Part shown: positions 26,121 through 35,552 of the stretch, piece after piece
Layout: each line of letters begins with the position of its first letter
Position numbering within the stretch: the stretch's first letter is position 1
Assembly: GCA_029936315.1 (NCBI GenBank)
Contig: JAPYTD010000021.1
Location: 1-64,000 of the forward strand
Length of the DNA stretch: 64,000 nt
Direction: 5' to 3'
Origin: Planctomycetota bacterium
GTDB taxonomy: Bacteria; Planctomycetota; UBA1135; UBA2386
Notes under the pieces: generated by a model
Seen by the model: the letters and a program-made list of their open reading frames with translations, nothing else
Told to the model about the DNA's origin: nothing
Databases searched by the model: none
Program-made: the position numbers and the translations under genes

Positions 26121-27629
26121 CTAGTCGCGAGAAGTTGCCGACGACGCCAGCAAGCGGCTGAGACGCTTGTCGTCGGCGAGCACAGTCACCGTCTTGGTCA
26201 GCGTAGGCACGACGGCGCCCGGCGGCAGCCCCTTTGGTTTCCTGACGTTCTTGCGGAACGTATAGACCACGTCAATGCGCGGTTCCCCGCGCGACTTGCT
26301 GTAGTAGACCGCAAGCGTTGCTGCATCGAGCAGGGTCTCCAGGCTGGCCGTCTTCTGTCTCGGCAGGCGCACCACCACGTGTGACCCTGGCCGGCCGCCG
26401 CCGACGTGCAGCCACAGGTCGTTGCCGTTGGCGAATCGCATGGTCAGCTCATCGTTCTGGTTGTTGTTGCGGCCGACGAAGATCGCGTAGCCCTCGGCCG
26501 ACGTGAACCGCCGGAACGGCACGTGGTCGTCCGGGCTCTTCTTGCGCGGCTTGCCCAAAGGCTGCGTGCTCTTGTCCTTCGGTAGCAGACCCCGCGAGAG
26601 CAACTGCGCGCGAGCGTGCTCGAGATCGACGTCGCTACCGCTTTGCAGCATGGCCGCGATTTCATCCAATGCGGCGAGGTCTTGCTCGGCGGTTGCTAGC
26701 CGTTGCTCGGTCATCTCGCGGCCATCATCGAGTCGCCGTGCCTTGTCGTACAGTTGGTTGGCCTGCACGGTCACCGGCTTGGCCGCATCGAGCTGGATCG
26801 TGATGTTGGCAGCACCATCGAGGCTTGGAACCTCCATGCTGCTCGCGCCGCGCGGCACACTGTGGGCATACGCGAGCATCAGGTCGGCTGTGTTGCGCAT
26901 CTCTTGCGAGCGTTCGACGTTGTCGAGTTGCCGGTGCATGCCCTGCACCTTGTTGCGCGCCTGCTTGTGAGCGCGCGCGGTTGCCAGGTGCAGCGCCTCG
27001 TGCGACTTCTGCTGCTCCTTGTCGAGGTCGAGCGACGTGAAGTGCTCGTCGATGCTGGTCAGCACCGGTGGGGCAAAGCGCGTTGTGGCGGTCGCGCCGG
27101 GCTTGGCAGCGTCTGCGACCGGCGGTGGTGGCACGTAGACATCGCCACGACGCAGCGTGCGAACAGCTGTCGTGACTGCGCGTGACATGGTCATCGCGAC
27201 ACCTTGTGCATCACATAGAACCCACAGCCCCCGCGCCGAGAACAGCTCGACAGCAAGTCGCCGTTCGCCTGCTGCGGTATCGAACCCAAACGTGCATCGT
27301 CGCTCGCCGTCAGTCACCTCGATCGAACGCAGCGTTGCGTCTTGTAGTTCGCGCTGCAGCAGGTCTGGGCCGGGGCCGCGGGCTCGAGCCTCCCGGCCGA
27401 ACCGTCGCTGCGTCGTAGTCACGCGGGCGCGGGTGCCACCTAGTGCGATGTGAACGAAGACCTTCTGCTTGTCGGCGTCAGGTTGCAGCACCAGCAGCAC
27501 ATCGTTGTGTGCTCCGGTGCCGATCAAGGCCACCGCATCGAGCACGGTGGCCGAGCACAAAACCCGCAGATCCTCGATTGCGAGGGCAAGTTCAGCGGCG
27601 GTGAGGCCGCGCGCTGCGGGTGTTGGCAT
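26121..27629 (-). CDS. rqcH: NFACT family protein, RqcH/Rqc2-like
   Basis: 502 residues. The layout is NFACT-N (about 1-190), a coiled-coil middle (about 205-335) and NFACT-R/DUF814 (about 365-470) with AIFVGRNNNQNDELTMRFA and DLWLHVGGGRPGSHVVVR. Homologues bind split 50S subunits and add alanine tails to stalled chains in ribosome quality control. This copy has a shorter coiled coil than Firmicute RqcH, so the function is likely but not certain. It lies 4 bp downstream of ndk. Confidence 0.8.
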   Translation of the reverse strand: MPTPAARGLTAAELALAIEDLRVLCSATVLDAVALIGTGAHNDVLLVLQPDADKQKVFVHIALGGTRARVTTTQRRFGREARARGPGPDLLQRELQDATLRSIEVTDGERRCTFGFDTAAGERRLAVELFSARGLWVLCDAQGVAMTMSRAVTTAVRTLRRGDVYVPPPPVADAAKPGATATTRFAPPVLTSIDEHFTSLDLDKEQQKSHEALHLATARAHKQARNKVQGMHRQLDNVERSQEMRNTADLMLAYAHSVPRGASSMEVPSLDGAANITIQLDAAKPVTVQANQLYDKARRLDDGREMTEQRLATAEQDLAALDEIAAMLQSGSDVDLEHARAQLLSRGLLPKDKSTQPLGKPRKKSPDDHVPFRRFTSAEGYAIFVGRNNNQNDELTMRFANGNDLWLHVGGGRPGSHVVVRLPRQKTASLETLLDAATLAVYYSKSRGEPRIDVVYTFRKNVRKPKGLPPGAVVPTLTKTVTVLADDKRLSRLLASSATSRD

Positions 27630-27633
27630 TTGC

Positions 27634-28101
27634 TTACTTCTTCAGTTCTTCAACCGGATCGTAGATCCAATTGTACGCGGCGTAGTCGTACTCGACGAGG
27701 CCTTCGGGGAAGAACAAGCCGAGCTCGCGCTTGGCTGCTTCCGGCGAGTCGCTGCCGTGCACGAGGTTGAAGCTGCGGCTGACGCCGTAGTCACCACGGA
27801 TTGTGCCAGCATCGGCATCCGAACCAAACGTCGCGCCCATCAGTTTGCGGCAGATAGCGATTGCGCCGATGCCCTCGAGGGCGAGGGCGACCACTGGCGA
27901 GCTCGTCATGAACTTCACGAGGCCCGGGTAGAACGGGCGTTCCTTATGCGCTTCGTAGTGCGTGGCGGCGAGCTCCTGCGAGATCTGCATGAGCTTCATG
28001 CCAGCGATCTTGAGTCCCTTCTTTTCGAAGCGGCTGAGGATTTCTCCGGAGAGGCCACGCTGGACAGCGTCGGGCTTGAACAGAATGAGAGTGCGTTCCA
28101 T
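27634..28101 (-). CDS. ndk: Nucleoside diphosphate kinase
   Basis: 155 residues. Transfers the terminal phosphate of ATP to NDPs. TLILFKPDAVQRG opens the protein, and NLVHGSDSPEAA contains the phospho-His (H115). The C-terminal tail is slightly longer than in E. coli. Its stop is 4 bp from the start of rqcH, so they form an operon. The start ATG at 28101 is unambiguous. Confidence 0.96.
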   Translation of the reverse strand: MERTLILFKPDAVQRGLSGEILSRFEKKGLKIAGMKLMQISQELAATHYEAHKERPFYPGLVKFMTSSPVVALALEGIGAIAICRKLMGATFGSDADAGTIRGDYGVSRSFNLVHGSDSPEAAKRELGLFFPEGLVEYDYAAYNWIYDPVEELKK

Positions 28102-28128
28102 GGTCGTGTGGGGGGTATTCGTGCTTGA

Positions 28129-28788
28129 ATGAGCGCGAAGATGTTAGCCAGCCGCCCCCCGCAACTGCACAGGTTTTCAGCCTCGCTCGTTCTGGCCCTT
28201 TGGTGCCCCGTGCTATCGCTGCTGTTGGGAGGCTGTGCCTCCGAACGGGAAACGATCCTGCGCCGCTCCAGCAGAGCTCGTGCGGTGGGGGAGTTGCGGG
28301 CCGAACGCCTGCAGCAGGAGCGCGAACTTGAGCTGTGGGAAGCCTCACGTGAGGAGGCGACCCGCGACATTGCGGCCGCGCGCTTGGAGTCGGTCAAGAT
28401 CAGTTCGAGCCTGCGCACGGTGCGCTCTGAGCGGTTGCGCCAGCTGGCGACACTGGCCGCCACCGAGAAGGAACTGCTGGCGGCCATCCAGCGGGCGCTC
28501 AAGATCGAGAAGGAACTGCAGCCACTGCGCGCGCTTGAGCAGCAACTGCGCGACCAGGAGGCGCTGATCAAGGCCGCAAACGTGCGGGTCAAGTCGTTGG
28601 CTGGCGAAGTCGCGAAGGCGACCGACAGCGCCGCCAAGCAGGAAGCAGTCTTGAAGCCGAAGCTGGCCGCGGTGCAGGCGCGGCTCGCCGCACTCAAGGC
28701 CGCGGGGGTTCAGATCAGTGAGGCGGAGGCGAAGATCGCGGCCGCCCAGAAAGTGCTCGCCCCGCCGCCTGTGATCAAGAAGAAGTAA
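28129..28788 (+). CDS. Coiled-coil lipoprotein of unknown function
   Basis: 219 residues. Signal peptide with lipobox LLLGGC (Cys about 36), then an almost continuous coiled coil (about 50-205) rich in Ala, Glu, Arg and Leu, ending PPPVIKKK. It resembles murein-associated or Lpp-like spacer proteins only in general form. It precedes the cytochrome propeller gene by 17 bp and may be co-transcribed. Confidence 0.7.
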   Translation: MSAKMLASRPPQLHRFSASLVLALWCPVLSLLLGGCASERETILRRSSRARAVGELRAERLQQERELELWEASREEATRDIAAARLESVKISSSLRTVRSERLRQLATLAATEKELLAAIQRALKIEKELQPLRALEQQLRDQEALIKAANVRVKSLAGEVAKATDSAAKQEAVLKPKLAAVQARLAALKAAGVQISEAEAKIAAAQKVLAPPPVIKKK

Positions 28789-28805
28789 GCCGATTTACGC
28801 CCACC

Positions 28806-31418
28806 ATGCTCCGCAACATTTCGATCCTCGCGCTCACTGCCGCGTCTCTGTTTGCACAGGAAGAACCCGCCACTGAGCGGGAGCCTGATGCCAAGAAAAT
28901 GGCGACGGTGCAGCCGCTGGCTCCGAAGGATGCCATCGCCGCGCTCGAGTTGCCGGCCGGCTACCATCTTGAGCTGGTTGCGAGCGAACCGATGATTCAC
29001 GAACCGGCGGTCGTCGCGTGGGATGGCAACGGCCGCATGTATGTCGCCGAGATGCGCACCTACATGCAGGACATTGATGGTACCGGTGCGCATGAGCCGG
29101 TCAGTCGCATCAGCCTGCTCGACGACACCGATGGCGACGGCCGCATGGACAAGCACACGGTGTTTGTCGATGGCCTGGTCTTGCCGCGCATGATCCTGAC
29201 CTTGCAGGACAGCATCGTCGTGCGCGAAACCAACACGCTCGACCTGCACGAGTATCGTGATACCGATGGCGATGGTGTCGCGGACCAGAAGACGCGCATC
29301 TACGAAGGCGGTAAGCGTGGCGGCAACCTTGAACACCAACCGAGCGGCCTCGACTGGAACATCGACAACTACCTCTACGTCACCTACACGAACAAGCGCT
29401 ATCGCTACGCGAACGGCAAGATCACTGCGCACAACCTGCCATCCGGCGATGGCCAGTGGGGCATCACGCACGACGATTGGGGACAGAACTACTACTCACG
29501 TGCCGGCGGCGAGGTCGTGGCGTCGAACTTCCAGCAGAACATGCAGTACGGCAAGCTCGGCTTGCCGGGGCAGCTCGCCAAGGGGTTTAATGTGTGTTGG
29601 CCGATCGATTCGATCCCTGACGTGCAGGGCGGTCTGGGGCGTGTACGTGACGACGCGACGCTCAATCACTTTACCGGGTGTTGCGGGCAGGTCGTCTTCC
29701 GCGGCGACCGCCTGCCAGTAGAACTACACGGCAACCTGTTCGTTCCCGAGCCTGTTGGGCGACTCATTCGCCGCGCGATCGTCAGCGACGATGGCGGCAC
29801 GCGCGTATTGACCAACCCCCATGAAGGCTCGGAGTTCCTCCGCACCAAGGACGCTAACTTCCGACCGATCAATATGTACACGGCCCCGGACGGCACGATG
29901 TACATCGTCGACATGTATCGCGGCATCATCCAGGAAGGCAACTGGGTGCGCCGTGGTAGCTACCTGCGCGGCGTCGTGCAGGAATACGGTCTCGATCGCA
30001 ACGTTGGCCGCGGTCGTATCTACCGGCTGGTGCACGATGACTTCAAGCCGGGTCCGCGGCCGCGCATGCTCGATGAGTCGACGGCGGAGCTGGTCGCGCA
30101 CCTGTCGCATGCGAACGGTTGGTGGCGTGATACGGCTCAGAAGCTGATCGTGCTGCGTGGCGATTTGAGCGTTGTTCCGGCGCTGCGCGAGTTGATGACC
30201 AGCTCGCCATCGGCATTGGCACGCAACCATGCGATGTGGACCTTGGAAGGCCTGTTGGCTCTGACCTCCAATGATGTCCTTGTCGGCCTTGGCGATGCGG
30301 ATGGCAACGTGCGTGCCTCGGCGATCCGCGCCAGCGAGCGATACTTGACGGGCGCGGCCAACAAGTCTGTGGTCGAACGATTCGTCGCGATGGCCGCTGA
30401 CCAGGATGTGCAGGTATTGCTGCAGGTCTTGCGCACGGCGATCTTCACCAAGCTGCCGGGCTATGAAGAGTTGGTCGAAAAGATTGTCGATTCCCACAAG
30501 GGCAATGACGGTGTTCGTCTGACAGCGAAGAAGTACTTCGATCGCCTCGCCAAGGAAAAGGCCGAGGCGGAACGACGAGCAGAAATCGCGAAGATCAATG
30601 CCGAGCTTGCTGCCGCGGTCACGCGTGGCGCGACGATCTACAAGTCGCTGTGCTTCGAGTGTCACGGCAACGATGGCGAAGGCATGCCCGTTCCCGGCGA
30701 CAAGGTGGCCAAGTTGGCGCCGACGCTGAAGGGCTCGCCGCGGGCGATCGGTTCGACCGACCGCGTGGCTCGCATCGTGCTGCAGGGTCTGATGGGGCCT
30801 GTTGACGGCAAGACCTATCCCGGCGTGATGGCGGCGATGGCGAGCAACGACGACGCATGGGTTGCCGACGTTCTGACGTTCATTCGTAACAGTTGGGGCA
30901 ACGAGGCAAGCCTGGTGAGCAAGGAGGAGATCGCCAAGATCCGCGGGTCCCTGAAACGTCGACGCATGCCGTGGACACTGAAGCAGCTCGAGCGCTTTGA
31001 TCCAGCGCTGTTGTCGCGTAAGCGTTGGAAGCTCAAGTCCAACCGCAGCCGCGGTCAGTTGAAGAATGCCGTCGATGGCAAGCCGTCGTCGCGTTGGACC
31101 AGCAATCGGCCGCAACAGCCGGGCACGTGGTTGACGATTGAGCTGCCGGAAGCCACGGAGCTTGCCGGCGTCGACCTGGATACACGCGGCTCCGCCAACG
31201 ATTTCCCGCAGAGCTACGAAGTGCGCACGTCACTCGATGGCAAGAAGTGGAGCGACCCGATCGCGACCGGTAACGGCAAGCGGGGCGATTCGGTCATCCG
31301 TTGGACGCCCGTGACCGCCCGCTTCCTCAAGGTCACGCAGACCGGCAAGAAGCCCGGGCTCTATTGGTCGATCCACGAGCTGAACCTGTTTGGGCACGGG
31401 AACACGCTACCTAAGTGA
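28806..31418 (+). CDS. PVC-type haem-binding beta-propeller dehydrogenase-like protein
   Basis: 870 residues, exported (signal ALTAASLFAQ). Residues about 45-420 form a sorbosone-dehydrogenase-like propeller with Asp-rich repeats (DDTDGDGRMD, YRDTDGDGVAD). A HEAT-like helical region (about 425-590) follows, then cytochrome c with CFECHGNDGEGMP (CFECH at 616-620), and a C-terminal F5/8-type discoidin domain (about 740-865) with RWTSNRPQQPGTW. This architecture is characteristic of Planctomycetota and related phyla and is thought to oxidise sugars or polysaccharide-derived substrates in the periplasm. Confidence 0.88.
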   Translation: MLRNISILALTAASLFAQEEPATEREPDAKKMATVQPLAPKDAIAALELPAGYHLELVASEPMIHEPAVVAWDGNGRMYVAEMRTYMQDIDGTGAHEPVSRISLLDDTDGDGRMDKHTVFVDGLVLPRMILTLQDSIVVRETNTLDLHEYRDTDGDGVADQKTRIYEGGKRGGNLEHQPSGLDWNIDNYLYVTYTNKRYRYANGKITAHNLPSGDGQWGITHDDWGQNYYSRAGGEVVASNFQQNMQYGKLGLPGQLAKGFNVCWPIDSIPDVQGGLGRVRDDATLNHFTGCCGQVVFRGDRLPVELHGNLFVPEPVGRLIRRAIVSDDGGTRVLTNPHEGSEFLRTKDANFRPINMYTAPDGTMYIVDMYRGIIQEGNWVRRGSYLRGVVQEYGLDRNVGRGRIYRLVHDDFKPGPRPRMLDESTAELVAHLSHANGWWRDTAQKLIVLRGDLSVVPALRELMTSSPSALARNHAMWTLEGLLALTSNDVLVGLGDADGNVRASAIRASERYLTGAANKSVVERFVAMAADQDVQVLLQVLRTAIFTKLPGYEELVEKIVDSHKGNDGVRLTAKKYFDRLAKEKAEAERRAEIAKINAELAAAVTRGATIYKSLCFECHGNDGEGMPVPGDKVAKLAPTLKGSPRAIGSTDRVARIVLQGLMGPVDGKTYPGVMAAMASNDDAWVADVLTFIRNSWGNEASLVSKEEIAKIRGSLKRRRMPWTLKQLERFDPALLSRKRWKLKSNRSRGQLKNAVDGKPSSRWTSNRPQQPGTWLTIELPEATELAGVDLDTRGSANDFPQSYEVRTSLDGKKWSDPIATGNGKRGDSVIRWTPVTARFLKVTQTGKKPGLYWSIHELNLFGHGNTLPK

Positions 31419-31735
31419 CGGAGGGCTCAGTGATTCGGGTGGGCATCAGTCGGTGCACGCTGATTGGGCTCGACGCGATCCCGGTTGCGTTGCCGCTGGC
31501 TTGGCTGCTGGGCGAGCACGGCGACACCAGCATGGGGCCGAGTTTCGTCGTGCTCGGTTTGCTCGGGGTGCTGGCTGGTTGCAGCGTTGCCATGGTCAAC
31601 TGCAGGCGCCACCGATGCCTGCCGTGGCGAGGGCCCGCGCGGCGTTGGGCAATCGCTGCCGCCGCCAACCCGATCGTCGGGGTCCTGGCGGTCAGCAGAA
31701 TCAACTTCGGTGGGTTCGCCGGCGGCGGCCACTGA
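31415..31735 (+). CDS. Small membrane protein of unknown function
   Basis: 106 residues from GTG 31415, overlapping the previous stop (GTGA). Two or three hydrophobic segments (LIGLDAIPVALPLAWLLG, FVVLGLLGVLAGCSVAMV, IAAAANPIVGVLAV) are joined by short loops; the second ends in an Arg/Cys-rich turn (NCRRHRCLPW). No family recognised. The overlap supports translation with the haem protein. Confidence 0.55.
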   Translation: MTEGSVIRVGISRCTLIGLDAIPVALPLAWLLGEHGDTSMGPSFVVLGLLGVLAGCSVAMVNCRRHRCLPWRGPARRWAIAAAANPIVGVLAVSRINFGGFAGGGH

Positions 31736-31777
31736 GCGCATTGCCGACACGTATGGCCGTGGGGGCCGTAGCCAAGC

Positions 31778-31804
31778 GGCGAACAGTTCTGCATACTGTT
31801 CGCC
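31778..31804 (+). promoter_or_regulatory. Perfect 10-bp dyad abutting the ABC-F start codon
   Basis: GGCGAACAGT (31778-31787) and ACTGTTCGCC (31795-31804) are perfect inverted repeats around a 7-nt loop, ending 3 bp before the ATG at 31808. It occupies the place of the ribosome-binding site, so it is either an operator or an mRNA hairpin that limits translation. Confidence 0.6.
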
Positions 31805-31807
31805 CCA

Positions 31808-33745
31808 ATGTTGACCCTGTCTGGAGTTTCGAAGTCGTACGGCGACCGTGTGCTGTTTGAGGATGCCGCCCTGCAGGTCAACCGTGGGGACCGAATTGGT
31901 CTGGTTGGCCCCAACGGGGCAGGCAAATCGACGTTGTTCTCGCTGATCCTGCGCGAACAACAGGCCGATGACGGCCAGATCGCGTTCGAGCGCGGTGCCA
32001 AGATAGGCTTCCTGCCCCAGGAAAGTGCGCCGATCGGTGACGAAACGGTGATCGAGATTGCGTGTGCCATCACCGACGACTTCGTGCAGCTGTATCGCAC
32101 CATCAAGTCGTGGGAGAACGGCGACTACGATGAGTTGAGCACCGGTCAGGACGACGTGCACGAGCGCTACAACGAGCTCAACGGCTACCTGGTCGAAGCC
32201 AAGGCTAAGCAGATCCTCGCAGGCTTGGGCTTTCGCGATTCTGATCTCGATCGTCCCGCGCGCGAATTGAGTGGCGGTTGGGTGATGCGCGCGCACCTCG
32301 CGCGGTTGCTGACCCAAGAGCCGGATCTGCTGATACTCGACGAGCCGACGAACCACCTCGACCTCGAGTCGCTGATGTGGTTTCAGGGTTACCTCAAGGG
32401 CTACTCCGGCGGGATCTTGGTGATCTCCCACGATCGCGAGTTCTTGAACGCACTGGTCACGGCGATCGTCGAGATCCGTCACCAGGGGCTTTGGCGGTTC
32501 ACCGGCAACTACAGCAAGTACCTGGTGCTGCGCGAGGCCACCGACGCGCAACTGCTCGCGTCCTACAAGACCCAGCAGAAGGAGATCGCGCACCTGCAGG
32601 CGTTTGCCGATCGCTTCAAGGCGAAGGCGAGCAAGGCAACCCAAGCGCAGAGCAAGCTGCGGCAGATCGAGCGCATGGACAAGATCCAGGCCCCAGTCGC
32701 CGACGGCAAGAAGGTCGGCTTTCGCTTTCCGCAGCCGATCCGCAGTGGCCAGCGCGTCATCAAGCTCGACAAGGTGCACTTTGCCTATGGCGATAACGTC
32801 GTCTACGCGGGCATCGATCTCGAGGTCGAACGGGGCGAACGCATCGTTCTGGTCGGCCCGAATGGTGCCGGTAAGTCGACGTTGCTGAAGTTGTTGGCTA
32901 CGAAGATCGTGCCGGACAAAGGTGAGTGTGGCCTCGGCCACAACGTAGTCGCAGGCTACTACTCGCAGTATCGCGTCGAGATGCTCGACCCGAAGCGCAG
33001 CGTGCTTGAGGAAGCGCTCGACACGCAGGCGTCGGTCACGGAGCAAGCGGTGCGCACGCTCCTTGGCTCATTCTTGTTCTCGGGGGAAACCGTGTTCAAG
33101 AAGGTGTCGGTGCTGAGCGGAGGCGAGAAGAGTCGACTGGCGCTGGTCAAACTGCTTCTCAATCCGCCCAACCTGTTGTTGATGGATGAACCGACGACGC
33201 ATCTAGACATCTCGAGCATCGATGCGTTGGTGGAGGCGTTGAAGCAGTTCGAAGGCACGCTCGTGTTCATCAGCCACGACGTGCACTTCATCAAGACGCT
33301 CGCCAACAAGGTCATCCATGTCGCTGGCGGCAAGTTGACGCCGTACCTGGGCGACTATCAGTTCTACCTGCATAAGACGCAGGCGGAGTCGGCGCGAGCG
33401 GCGTTGACTGCCGGTGGTGCGGGCGGCAAAGGCAAAGGCAAGGGCAAGGGCAAGGGCAAGTCGACGTCGAAGTCGGCTGGCAAGCAAGGTAAGGCGAAGC
33501 ACGAGTCGCCCCGTGCCAGGATACAGAAGCTGCAGAAGGCCGTCACCAAGCTCGAGCGGGAGATTGATGCGCTCGAAAGGCGTCAGGCGGAGATCAAGCA
33601 AGAGCTGGAGCTGCCGGAGACGTGGAACGATGGGGGGCGCAGTTCGGAGCTCAACAAGGAGATGACCGCCAGCCAGAAACGGGTGCTCGAGTTGACGAAT
33701 GCGTGGGAAGCCGAGGCCGCCAAGTTGGAGTCCATCAGCTCGTGA
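31808..33745 (+). CDS. ABC-F family ATPase
   Basis: 645 residues, two ABC domains and no membrane segment. First Walker A GPNGAGKST at 34-42, with ELSGGW signature and LLILDEPTNHLDLES; the second domain has GPNGAGKST again, LSGGEKSR and LLLMDEPTTHLDISS. A linker (about 245-310) joins them. ABC-F proteins act on the ribosome, easing stalls or antibiotic effects. The C-terminus has a (Gly-Lys) repeat tract followed by a Uup-like coiled coil (about 565-640). The stop overlaps the next gene. Confidence 0.93.
   Translation: MLTLSGVSKSYGDRVLFEDAALQVNRGDRIGLVGPNGAGKSTLFSLILREQQADDGQIAFERGAKIGFLPQESAPIGDETVIEIACAITDDFVQLYRTIKSWENGDYDELSTGQDDVHERYNELNGYLVEAKAKQILAGLGFRDSDLDRPARELSGGWVMRAHLARLLTQEPDLLILDEPTNHLDLESLMWFQGYLKGYSGGILVISHDREFLNALVTAIVEIRHQGLWRFTGNYSKYLVLREATDAQLLASYKTQQKEIAHLQAFADRFKAKASKATQAQSKLRQIERMDKIQAPVADGKKVGFRFPQPIRSGQRVIKLDKVHFAYGDNVVYAGIDLEVERGERIVLVGPNGAGKSTLLKLLATKIVPDKGECGLGHNVVAGYYSQYRVEMLDPKRSVLEEALDTQASVTEQAVRTLLGSFLFSGETVFKKVSVLSGGEKSRLALVKLLLNPPNLLLMDEPTTHLDISSIDALVEALKQFEGTLVFISHDVHFIKTLANKVIHVAGGKLTPYLGDYQFYLHKTQAESARAALTAGGAGGKGKGKGKGKGKSTSKSAGKQGKAKHESPRARIQKLQKAVTKLEREIDALERRQAEIKQELELPETWNDGGRSSELNKEMTASQKRVLELTNAWEAEAAKLESISS
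33424..33462. repeat. Gly-Lys coding microsatellite
   Basis: About six GGCAA(A/G) hexamers in tandem encode a (Gly-Lys) tract linking the second ATPase domain of the ABC-F protein to its coiled coil. Copy number could vary by slippage without a frameshift. Confidence 0.75.
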
Positions 33746-33969
33746 ACAACCAGCCGAACAACCCTCTGCACGGCGTTACGCTGAAGGTGATGCTCGAGTA
33801 TCTGATCAAGAACATCGGCTGGGCCGAGATGGCGCATTCGATCAACATCAACTGCTTCCACAACACGCCGTCCGTGAATTCGTCTCTGAAGTTCCTGCGG
33901 TCGGTACCATGGGCCCGCACCAAGGTCGAGAATCTCTACCTGCACGTGCGACGGCGCACCGGCGACTAG
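33742..33969 (+). CDS. VF530-family (DUF2132) small protein
   Basis: 75 residues from GTG 33742, which overlaps the ABC-F stop (GTGA). The family signature is nearly complete: NNPLHGVTLKVMLEYL, then SININCFHNTPSVNSSLKFL and PWARTKVENLYL. VF530 proteins are small alpha-helical proteins proposed to bind DNA. A longer frame from 33622 lies inside the ABC-F gene and is not needed. The coupling to an ABC-F gene is notable. Confidence 0.9.
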   Translation: MNNQPNNPLHGVTLKVMLEYLIKNIGWAEMAHSININCFHNTPSVNSSLKFLRSVPWARTKVENLYLHVRRRTGD

Positions 33970-34025
33970 CCCCAACGGTCCAATGAGCTCACGCCTTTTG
34001 GTGTCCGCTGAGAGCCTGCGACCCG

Positions 34026-35435
34026 CTAGGTCCACTGGTGGTGGAAGAACTCGCCTTCGGGCTTGTCCGTGCGTTCGAACGTGTGCGCGCCAAACAGGTC
34101 GCGTTGCGCCTGCGTCAGATTCTGCGGTAGCGACGCGCGGCGGTACGAATCGAAGTAGCTGAGGCTCGCGCCCATCGCCAACGTCGGTATGCCGCGTTGT
34201 GCTGCGAGAGCGACGACCTTGCGCCAGGCACCTTGGTGCTCCTGGATGAAGCCGCCGAGTTCGGAGTCGAGCAGCAGGTTGGCCAGGCCCTTCTGCTTGC
34301 CGTAGGCAGCTTGGATGCTCTTGAGGAAGCGTGCGCGAATGATGCAGCCGCCCTTCCAGATGCGTGCGATCTCGCTGAGGTCGAGGCCCCATTGCTTGTC
34401 AGCATCGGCCGTTGCCAAGAGATCGAGACCCTGTGCGTAGCTGCAGATCTTGCTGCAGTAGAGAGCGTCGCGAATGGCATCGATCATGCCCTCGACGGGA
34501 GTGTCATTGCTCGGTCCCGCGAGCTGCTCGCTAGCGTGTACTCGCTGGGTCTTCATCGCACTTAGATAGCGCGCTTCGACCGCGGCTTGCATCGTCGGCA
34601 CCGGCGTGCCATAGCGCAGCGCAATCTCACTGGTCCACCGGCCCGTGCCCTTCTGACCAGCCTTGTCGAGGATGATCTCGACCATCGGTTGCTTGGTCTC
34701 GGAATCAACTTCCCGAAGGATGCGCTCGGTGATTTCGATCAGGAACGACTCGAGGAAATCGGCGTTCCATTGCGCGAACGTGTCGGCCATCTGCGTGTGC
34801 GACATGCGCAGCACGTTCTTCATCAGGTCGTAGCACTCGGCGATCAACTGCATGTCGCCGTACTCGATGCCGTTGTGCACCATCTTGACGAAGTGACCGG
34901 CCGCGCCCTTGCCGATGTGGGTGACGCAGGCACCGTCGTCGACTTGCGCAGAGATCTTGTTGAGGATCGGCGCCAGCTCGTCGTAGGCACTGCGTTCGCC
35001 GCCCGGCATCATGCTCGGCCCGTTGAGGGCACCTTCTTCGCCGCCGGAGACGCCCATGCCAACGAAGCGGAAGCCCATCGCGGCAAGATCCTTCGAACGC
35101 CGTTCGGTGTCGTCCGGGTGCGAGTTGCCGGCATCGATGATCATGTCGCCCGATTGCAGGTATGGCAGGAACGTCTCGATGGTCGAGTCGACGGGTGCGC
35201 CGGCCTTGACCAGCAGCAGCACCTTGCGCGGTCGCACCAGCGATGCGCAGGCTTCCTCAGGCGTCTTCGCGCCGAACATCTGGTAGCCCTCTTCGCACCG
35301 AGCGAGCGTTGCCTCGGTCTTGCCGAAGGAGCGATTGAAGACCGTCATCGGGAACCCATTGCGGGCGATGTTGAGGGCCAGGTTTTGGCCCATGACGGCG
35401 AGACCGACGACACAGATTTGGGAGTTGGCTTGCAT
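34026..35435 (-). CDS. gnd: 6-phosphogluconate dehydrogenase, decarboxylating
   Basis: 469 residues from ATG 35435. Makes ribulose 5-phosphate and NADPH in the oxidative pentose phosphate pathway. GLAVMGQNLALNIA (NADP-binding Rossmann), VDDGACVTHIGKGAAGHFVKMVHNG (catalytic Lys and His region, split here), ILDKAGQKGTGRWT and the C-terminal substrate arm are all present. Family-normal length. Neighbouring genes are unrelated, and zwf is not in the window. Confidence 0.96.
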   Translation of the reverse strand: MQANSQICVVGLAVMGQNLALNIARNGFPMTVFNRSFGKTEATLARCEEGYQMFGAKTPEEACASLVRPRKVLLLVKAGAPVDSTIETFLPYLQSGDMIIDAGNSHPDDTERRSKDLAAMGFRFVGMGVSGGEEGALNGPSMMPGGERSAYDELAPILNKISAQVDDGACVTHIGKGAAGHFVKMVHNGIEYGDMQLIAECYDLMKNVLRMSHTQMADTFAQWNADFLESFLIEITERILREVDSETKQPMVEIILDKAGQKGTGRWTSEIALRYGTPVPTMQAAVEARYLSAMKTQRVHASEQLAGPSNDTPVEGMIDAIRDALYCSKICSYAQGLDLLATADADKQWGLDLSEIARIWKGGCIIRARFLKSIQAAYGKQKGLANLLLDSELGGFIQEHQGAWRKVVALAAQRGIPTLAMGASLSYFDSYRRASLPQNLTQAQRDLFGAHTFERTDKPEGEFFHHQWT

Positions 35436-35552
35436 GCGGCTCAAGGGTTTACAGGCTGCATGCTAGCCGCGGGGATCTCCCACCCGGAGCCCTTTGCTAG
35501 GTTGTGTGGACTGCTTGGGGCTCTGGCCCGTCACCGGACGCGAGGGTTGGTG

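Noticed and set aside
29724-31115. 463-residue minus-strand frame
   Set aside because: Shadow of the haem-binding propeller gene with atypical composition.
31427-33046. 539-residue minus-strand frame
   Set aside because: Antisense to the ABC-F gene, whose motifs are unambiguous.
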